Part shown: piece after piece, positions 57,958-64,000 of the stretch
Layout of the letters: each line of letters opens with the position of its first letter
Position numbering within the stretch: the first letter of the stretch is position 1
DNA from: Halichoerus grypus
Taxonomy: Eukaryota; Chordata; Mammalia; Carnivora; Phocidae
NCBI RefSeq assembly: GCF_964656455.1
Contig: NC_135715.1
Location: forward strand, 37,148,603-37,212,602
Length of the DNA: 64,000 nucleotides
Direction: 5' to 3'
The notes under the pieces: generated by a model
Databases searched by the model: none
The model's input: the letters and a program-made list of their open reading frames with translations, nothing else
Told to the model about the DNA's origin: nothing
Position numbers and translations under genes: made by a program

Positions 57958-58267
57958 GTCACTCAGCCTCTGTCTTAGGTATCCTAGCTTATGCTCAATA
58001 AGCTCATGAACAAAGTATGATGACAAGTATGGAGATATTTGCCTAGGTTCAACTAGATGAATTTTTTCTCTCCAAGGCTGACCTGATGCCAATATCCAAA
58101 AGCCGAGATCAACTGAAAGTCCAAAATGATACCATTTCCCAGGCAAGCAGTAGATGGCTTTCATTCCCCCTGAAAAGATACTTCAATTGGACATAAATGT
58201 GTATTCTTTGCCAAAATGCTCTGATAGCTATGCCATCTGTTGATTTAGTGAAAGCTTTGTTTGTATA

Positions 58268-58446
58268 GTGACCACAGGAAGGAGGCATGGAACAGATTCT
58301 CCCTCATTACTCTCAGAAGGAATGAACCAACCCTGGTGAACCTTCATCTTGGACTTCCGGCCTCCAGGACAGTGAGACAATAAATTTCTGTTGTACAAGC
58401 CACACAGTTTGTGGTGTTTTTTATAGGAATTCTAGGAAACTAGTAC
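58268..58446 (+). mobile_element. MLT1 LTR 3' part
   Basis: GGAAGGAGGCATGGAACAGA, TTCTCCCTCATTACTCTCAG, CTTGGACTTCCGGCCTCCAG, GTGAGACAATAAATTTCTG and GGAAACTAGTACA match the last 180 bp of an MLT1 LTR. The 5' half is missing. Confidence 0.85.
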
Positions 58447-60180
58447 AATAAACAAAAGCATGATGCTGTATCATTTTTCTTTTAAGTTTAATTACGAGTA
58501 GAAAGGTATTTAGGAATGTTGAGTAGTGGGTTATTGCCCATTGATATTAATCACAATTCCTGCCTTTATAAGCTTCTGTCCATACTACAGTTGATGGAAA
58601 CCTCTCTGGCCTGAAAGTTTCCACTTTAAATTTTGCCATTAAAAGACACTTGTGCAAAGATTTGGAAAGTGAAGGAGAAGCCAGGCTTACCCCTGCAGCA
58701 GTGCTAACTAAGCACATTGGCTTTGGCAGATGATAGATGTAAGGTTTTGCTGGTAGGCTGTGGGCATCCCCGTCAAGTCCCCCAGCTGATTGCTGCAGGC
58801 AGCTCATCTTATCTGCAGAGGCTCCTAGTGATATCTGCATTTCCTGATTTCTTACACAGGATTTATGGATTCTTTGACCTTCTCACTTCAACATTTCTGA
58901 TACTATTTTAGGACTCTAATTCCCTATATTACATCCCTGGCAGTTTGAAATACCTGAAGCTGTCTGTTTTCCTAAACCAAATGCACATTCCCTCAAACTT
59001 AATAAAAAAAAAAATTTAGAAATAGAAATCCTCACATAATCCAAAAATAATGAAAAACTTTATAGAATATTACTATAAAAGCAAAATTGTATGACCTTTA
59101 GAATGAAAGACCTATTTTATTTTCCAAAGACAAATGCTAATTGATGTTCTGCTTATTTTAGCTTCACATTGTACTATAAAATTTTGTGAAATGATACATA
59201 TCATAAAGCATTAATGTGAGTGTCTTGTCAACTACGGGTTGATAGTTCAGAGAACCTCATGGATTAAGCTCACTGGCAGGTCTCTATGTCTTCAAAATGA
59301 TGCTGACTTATAAATGAGAAAAGTTAAAAGAGGTACCTTAGTTGGTTAGAAAACATTTTACATGTTAGATTATTTCATGTGAAACAAACTGAAACTGCTG
59401 TCAAACTGATTTTATCTTCTAGAAAATTATGCTACATTTTCTATGACAATACACACATTTATTATAAAAGCAAAGTGAATCTAGTGCATAGTTGTCATAA
59501 GATAATAACTACTCTTGGGAATTACAGATACTTGGTTAAGTTTAGTATCTTTTACTGCCTTAGGGATGTGGTTATATTATGACAAACAGCCCTCATCATT
59601 TCTTTTTTTAAAATATATTATTAGTATAGTATTTTAATACTATTAAATTTTAAGTTTTAATTCCCACATTGGAGGATTCTAGCTGTTAAAACAGTTTAGA
59701 ATGGTTCCTAAACCCTTTAGTCTTGATATAACTGCTATGCCTTTCATAGACTGAGCAGTACAGGGGCATTCTGTTAGCCTAAATTCTCAGTCCTGGCTGC
59801 TATGTTTTCCATGAACTGCATGCTGATAAGGTTAAAATTTGTTTGGGGAGTTATGTTCAAGCTGAATCCCTAAATGGTACATATATTCAGGATTAGAAAT
59901 AGCTGCTATTAAAAACTCATTTTCCAAATAATTCCAAATTGATGATGCTAGGACATACCTGAGTGAATGACGATGCTGCATTGTTCAGACCTCCATTAAG
60001 TCCATATTCCGTCAAAGCAAGTACTCAGTTGTCTTCAGGGCTTTGTATTAGGTAGGATAAGTCTATGGGTTTGCATATTTATAATTAAGGCTGATTTGTT
60101 TTAATCCCCGCCACAGAAAGTCCCATATCAGATGAGTATGCTTAGTGATGTAAAAATAAAATAATTGGGTAGTTTCCAGG
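58447..60180. other. Unassigned DNA, about 1.7 kb
   Basis: 58550-58880 is GC-richer and holds a 97-codon minus frame (58547-58840) with no known family. The AGGAGAAGCCAGGCTTACCCC-type text suggests an old interspersed repeat that I cannot name. The rest is AT-rich, and the frame at 59379-59582 is unrecognised. Confidence 0.4.
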
Positions 60181-61389
60181 TTCCGGAACCTTGAAAGGCA
60201 AGCAAGCGCAGTACACTCTTTCTCTCCCAGTGAATTCAGCTATAAAACCTAAACAGAGCACATGGGGGAAGTAGGTGAGGACTCCAAAAAGTAAACAGTA
60301 GCAAACGTATTCAGAAGATCAGAGTTTCAAATGTCATTGAATAATTATTTTCCTCTTTTTCTCACTCTGGTCTCAAGGCAATCCAAACACTAGCCTTGGA
60401 CATCAGCACAGTCACAGAGAATACCAGAAGAAGCTTCTGGTTCAGGCTTAATGTGCAGGAAAGGATTCTTCTGGCAAGGACGGTAGTGACAGCCAGGACT
60501 CATAGGGCCTAAAACTCCGTACAAGGGGAAAATCTTCAATTCAAAAAACTATATTACCAGATATTAGGATAAGCCCCACCAATGTTTCTCTACCTCTGTC
60601 TTTCTGCACGTGTTTCAGAATGGACGTGCAGTCAAAAAATTGCACACTGGTGGGGAAAGGAGGTAAACGGAGTCCCGGTTTTCTAGCCGAAAGACCTAAA
60701 AGGGGATCTAGCTAGATGACAGGAAGGTGACAGAGAGGGAGGACACAGGGAAATTAAACTCTTGGTTCATCCCTAATGAAGCAAGTATGAATCTAATCCT
60801 AAAATAGCATGAAAATATTTTAAATACTAAGCGAAGAGTTAAATTACTGTTCAGTTCCTAAAAATGGGTACTGGCTGGTGCACATATGGAGCAAGTCAGA
60901 ATAGCACTGCAAACTCTTTGAAAATTGACCTAACATTAAAACCAAAACCCACAGGAGCCTAAAAAGAATGTGTCAGCCAAATGCAGCCATGTTGATTGCC
61001 CTCTTAAGAAAAAACAAACAAACAAAACATTTTCTGCAGAAATTAAACAATATTTAATGTGTCATATCACAAAATTAAAAAATGTCTGTGGTATAACCAA
61101 AACTTATCACCAAAAGAAAAACCAAGAAAATCTCTACAAATATCAGAAAAGAGACTATCAAAAGATGCCAATGACAAGATAATATTAATGGTGTAATACT
61201 TTGAAAAATAAAAATATTAAATTAAAATAAATTAAATTAAATATAGCTATTTATAAAGTGTTCCAACAGTCATTGAGGAAGACTATTGAAATAAACAAGG
61301 TTAAAAAATGCCAGCAAAGAAATATATGTATTGAGATAACAAGGCAAGAGTCAATGACATTGAAGATATTAAAAATAATTTAAGTAGAT
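60181..61389 (+). mobile_element. Possible old L1/HAL1-type 5' region
   Basis: Blocks such as CATAGGGCCTAAAACTCCGTA, CAAGGGGAAAATCTTCAATTC, GAAAATTGACCTAACATTAAA, ACCAAAACCCACAGGAGCCTA and AAACTTATCACCAAAAGAAA recall the region upstream of L1/HAL1-type coding sequence. It is followed, after a SINE, by a sense L1 3' end. The 70-codon frame at 60970-61182 is Lys-rich and broken. Weak identification. Confidence 0.4.
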
Positions 61390-61640
61390 GGGGTGCCTAG
61401 GTGGTTCAGTTGGTTAAGTGCCAGACTCTTGATTTTGGCTCAGGTCATGATCTCAGGGTCATGGGATCTAGTCCTGTATCAGGTTTGCACTCAGCATGGA
61501 GTCTGCTTGAGAGTCTCACTCTCCCCCTCCCTTTGCCCTTCACACCCTCCCTGCTCACACCCACATATGTGTGAGCTCTCTCTCTCCCCCTCCCTCTTAA
61601 AATAAATAAATTAATTAATTAAAAGATCTTAAAAAAATAA
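61390..61640 (+). mobile_element. can-SINE, older type, enlarged CT region
   Basis: GGGGTGCCTAGGTGGTTCAG, AGACTCTTGATTTTGGCTCAG and CATGATCTCAGGGTCATGGGA. The CT-rich part is longer than usual, with a CCCACATATGTGTGAGCTC insert. The tail contains (AATT)n. It separates two L1-like segments. Confidence 0.92.
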
Positions 61641-61644
61641 GAAT

Positions 61645-62355
61645 TATGTCAATATCACATCCTAGGGAGGATGCAGAGCATACAGAACACTACACTTAGT
61701 CTACTGAAATGAAAAATTATACAGTCAATCTGGAAATAGCTTGGCAATTTCTTTTATAAAATTACACATACCATAGGAATCAGCAAACTTACTTATCAAG
61801 ATTTAACCAGAGTAGTGAAAAGTTATACTCACGTAAAAACAAGTAAGCAAATGTTGATAGAAATTCTATTTATAAAATAATAACCTGGAAACAACCCAAA
61901 TGTACTTCAAATTGTGAATGGAATGGATAAACAAAATGCAGTACATCCATACAATGGAATAATACTGAGTAATCAAAGGGAATATTTATGTTTAGGTACA
62001 CAAAGTCGCTTGGCTCCCAACAGCAGGTTTTACTGATATGCACAACTTGTATGAATTTTAAAGACTAAGTGAAAGAAGCCAGTCTCAAAAGTCACTTACT
62101 GTGTGATTCCAGCTCATGACTTTCTCACAAAGACAAAACCAAATGGCAGATAACGAATCAATGCCTGCAAGAGATTAACAGTGGGGCAAGTGATTGATTA
62201 CAGAGGGATAACAAGAGGGATCCTTTGGAGGTGATAGGACTGTTTTGTATCTTGATTATGGTGGTGTTTATATGAATATATACACATGTCTAAATTTCAT
62301 AAAACGGTACCCAATAATGAAGTAAATTTTACTGCATGTTATAAAGTAATGTGAT
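61645..62355 (+). mobile_element. Old L1/HAL1-type 3' end
   Basis: TGGAAATAGCTTGGCAATTTC, AACCTGGAAACAACCCAAATG, GTACATCCATACAATGGAATA, AAGTGAAAGAAGCCAGTCTC, GTGTGATTCCAGCTCATGAC and GTATCTTGATTATGGTGGTG follow the C-terminal ORF2 and 3' UTR order of an old L1. Coding frames are broken. Confidence 0.85.
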
Positions 62356-62359
62356 ATTA

Positions 62360-62705
62360 ATTATATGTGATGTTAACATTTTATTATGAGTAATCTAAAG
62401 ACTCAATTTCCAAATTAATATTTCAGCTAGGATCTCTTTTCTGAATTTCACTCTTGAGTAGCCAATTATCTGACCTCTCTAAGGGTAATGGGACTGGGGT
62501 TCTCCAACATTTATTCAAATAAAATATATGAACTCTGAATTTTCAAACTACACTCCCCATTTATAAATTTCCTCCATTCTTCTTCAATTCTGAAAAGAAC
62601 AATATCACTACCCAAAGTTACATTATAGAAACAGTAAATCCATCTTGGTTTCTAGGTCTCATCTCACATCAAACACCAGATCTCTCTGGTTCCACCTTCA
62701 TTTTA
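62360..62705. other. Unassigned DNA
   Basis: Nothing recognised. Confidence 0.5.
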
Positions 62706-62724
62706 CGCACACACGTGCACGCAC

Positions 62725-62757
<33 letters not shown>
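62706..62757. repeat. (CA)n microsatellite
   Basis: An interrupted 5' part (CACACGTGCACGCACCAG), then about 15 pure CA units. A second run of about nine CA units lies at 62974-62991. Confidence 0.95.
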
Positions 62758-62758
<1 letters not shown>

Positions 62759-63014
62759 CTTTTCCATCCCCAGTATTTATTTTAGTCTTAATGACCTGTA
62801 GCTCTTGCCTAGAGCCTTCTAACAGGTTTTTGTATCTTTTTGCTTCATCTCTCATTCTCTTTAAATCTATTTTTTAACCAATGGGCTAATGAATATTTTA
62901 ATAGTTTACTTGGACATTAGCTTGCTATAGTTTAAAGTCTTTCAATAAATTTGTACTTGGATTTATAATATAATACACACACACACACACAAAGTAAGGG
63001 AGCTATGAACTCTT

Positions 63015-63612
63015 TTTCTTTTTTTATTATTTTTTTTATTATGTTATGTTAATCAACATTACATCATTAGTTTTTGATGTAGTGTTCCATGATTCATTGT
63101 TTGTGTATGACACCCAGTGCTCCATGCAGTACATGCCCTCTTTAATACCCATCACCAGGCTAACCATCCCCCCACCCCCCTCCCCTCTAGAACCCTCAGT
63201 TTGTTTCTCAGAGTCCATAGTCTCTCATGGTTCGTCTCCCCCTCCGATTTCCCCCCCTTCATTTTTCCCTTCCTACTATCTTCTTCTTTTTTTAACATAT
63301 AATGTAGTTTTGTTTCAGAGATACAGGTCTGTGATTCAACAGTCTTACACAATTCACCATAGCACATATCCTCCCCAATGTCCATCACCCAGTCACCCCA
63401 TCCCTCCCACCCCCCACGACTCCAGCAACCCTCAGTTTGTTTCCTGAGATTAAGAATTCCTCATATCAGTGAGATCATATGATACATGTCTTTCTCTGAT
63501 TGACTTATTTTGCTCATTATAATACCCTCCAGTTCCATCCACGTCATTGCAAATGGCAATACTTCATTCCTTTTGATGGCTACATAATATTCCATTGTAT
63601 ATCTATACCACA
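63015..63612 (-). mobile_element. Young carnivore L1 3' UTR, antisense, 5'-truncated
   Basis: After a T-rich start, the blocks CATTACATCATTAGTTTTTGA, GACACCCAGTGCTCCATGC, CCCTCTTTAATACCCATCACC, AACCCTCAGTTTGTTTCTCAG and, further on, CCAGTTCCATCCACGTCATTG are the reverse of a carnivore L1 3' UTR. The AACCCTCAGTTTGTTTC block occurs twice (near 63190 and 63430), so the UTR contains a diverged internal duplication. The 133-codon frame at 63046-63447 (Pro/Ser-rich) is antisense UTR, not a gene. Confidence 0.9.
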
Positions 63613-63623
63613 GGAACTCTTTC

Positions 63624-63809
63624 TTTTTTTAAGATTTTATTTATTTATTTGAGAGAGTGAGAGCCAGGGCCAGAGCAGGGTGAAGGGCAGAGGGAGAAGC
63701 AGACTCCCCGCTGAGCAGGGAACCTGATATGGGGCTCAATCCCAGGACTCCAGGATCATGCCTTGAGCTGAAGGCAGATGCTTAACTGACTGAGCCACCT
63801 AGGCACCCC
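63624..63809 (-). mobile_element. can-SINE, antisense, beside the L1
   Basis: TTTTTTTAAGATTTTATTTA, GGGGCTCAATCCCAGGACTCC and GAGCCACCTAGGCACCCC. It is followed by GGAGCTATGAACTCTT (63811-63826), a copy of the sequence at 62999-63014 that lies before the L1. Confidence 0.95.
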
Positions 63810-63826
63810 AGGAGCTATGAACTCTT

Positions 63827-64000
63827 ATATGATCTCGTTCGTGCCAGCTTCTCAGGTCTAGTTTGGTACAACTCTCTTGGTTACTACTAACTAGGCTCTT
63901 GAATTTCCTTCTTTTGTTTTCCTGATTAAGAGGAGCTCTTTCTCTCTCTTTGTTAATGTCAAAGCCCTCATTATGTTGGTCCCTTCGCCTGTATCACATT
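63827..64000. other. Unassigned window end
   Basis: No feature recognised in the last 170 bp apart from a short CT run. Confidence 0.5.

Noticed and set aside
57799..58164. 121-codon minus-strand frame
   Set aside because: More than a third is antisense can-SINE, and the rest has no protein family resemblance.
63046..63447. 133-codon frame, the longest in the window
   Set aside because: It is the antisense of a carnivore L1 3' UTR. The Pro/Ser-rich composition comes from its C-rich stretches.
1..64000. CRISPR array, operon, phage or defence system
   Set aside because: The window is mammalian and interspersed with retroelements. No regularly spaced repeats and no prokaryotic genes are present.

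Overview
This is a stretch of mammalian nuclear DNA with no recognisable functional gene. It comes from a caniform carnivore of the arctoid type (bear, seal or mustelid group). The evidence is 28 copies of tRNA-Lys-derived can-SINEs (15 on +, 13 on -), with the head CGCCTGGGTGGCTCAGTCG, the body GGGTCCTGGGATCGAGCCCC and an AATAAATAAAATCTT-poly(A) tail. The dog-specific SINEC_Cf body and the cat-specific form were not found. The sequence is AT-rich, poor in CpG and free of CpG islands. Open frames are short (133 codons at most), and the longest lie in antisense SINE, LTR or L1 sequence. The window is intergenic, or lies inside a very large intron.

Layout. 1-3.6 kb: AT-rich DNA, then an antisense MLT1 LTR split by a dead processed copy of ribosomal protein L27, then a long CT-rich microsatellite and an L2 piece. 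5-10 kb: old L1, a trinucleotide tract and five SINEs, two of them stacked at one target site. 10.1-11.0 kb: a carnivore L1 3' end and a Tigger-type (MER2-like) DNA transposon with visible terminal inverted repeats and TA duplications. 11.7-18.4 kb: SINEs, a hAT-Charlie-type element split by a SINE, L2 and MIR. 19.6-22.1 kb: a complete LTR-internal-LTR MaLR retroelement carrying a SINE. 24.1-24.5 kb: an ERV-like LTR. 25-33.8 kb: SINEs, MIR, an antisense MLT1 and L1 3' ends. 34.9-39.3 kb: an ERV LTR with TATA box and polyadenylation signal, L1 fragments, a (GT)n(TA)n tract and a second candidate LTR. 41.9-43.8 kb: a MIR split by a SINE, another SINE, and a solo MLT1 LTR with a perfect 5-bp duplication. 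45.2-52.0 kb: mostly unique DNA, almost free of repeats. 52.0-56.6 kb: a rearranged cluster of antisense L1 pieces carrying a young truncated SINE. 56.7-64 kb: SINEs, an MLT1 tail, old L1 remnants, a CA repeat, and a young L1 plus a SINE at nearly the same target.

No pathway or operon-like cooperation exists here. The biology on display is the layering of retrotransposition events, whose relative ages can be read from nested insertions and target-site duplications (TSDs). I did not find an undescribed biological system. The items most worth a second look are the same-site double insertions, the young 5'-truncated SINE at 52.5 kb, the L1 rearrangement at 52-56.6 kb, and the repeat-poor interval at 45-52 kb. 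All repeat family names rest on recall of consensus features, not on a search.
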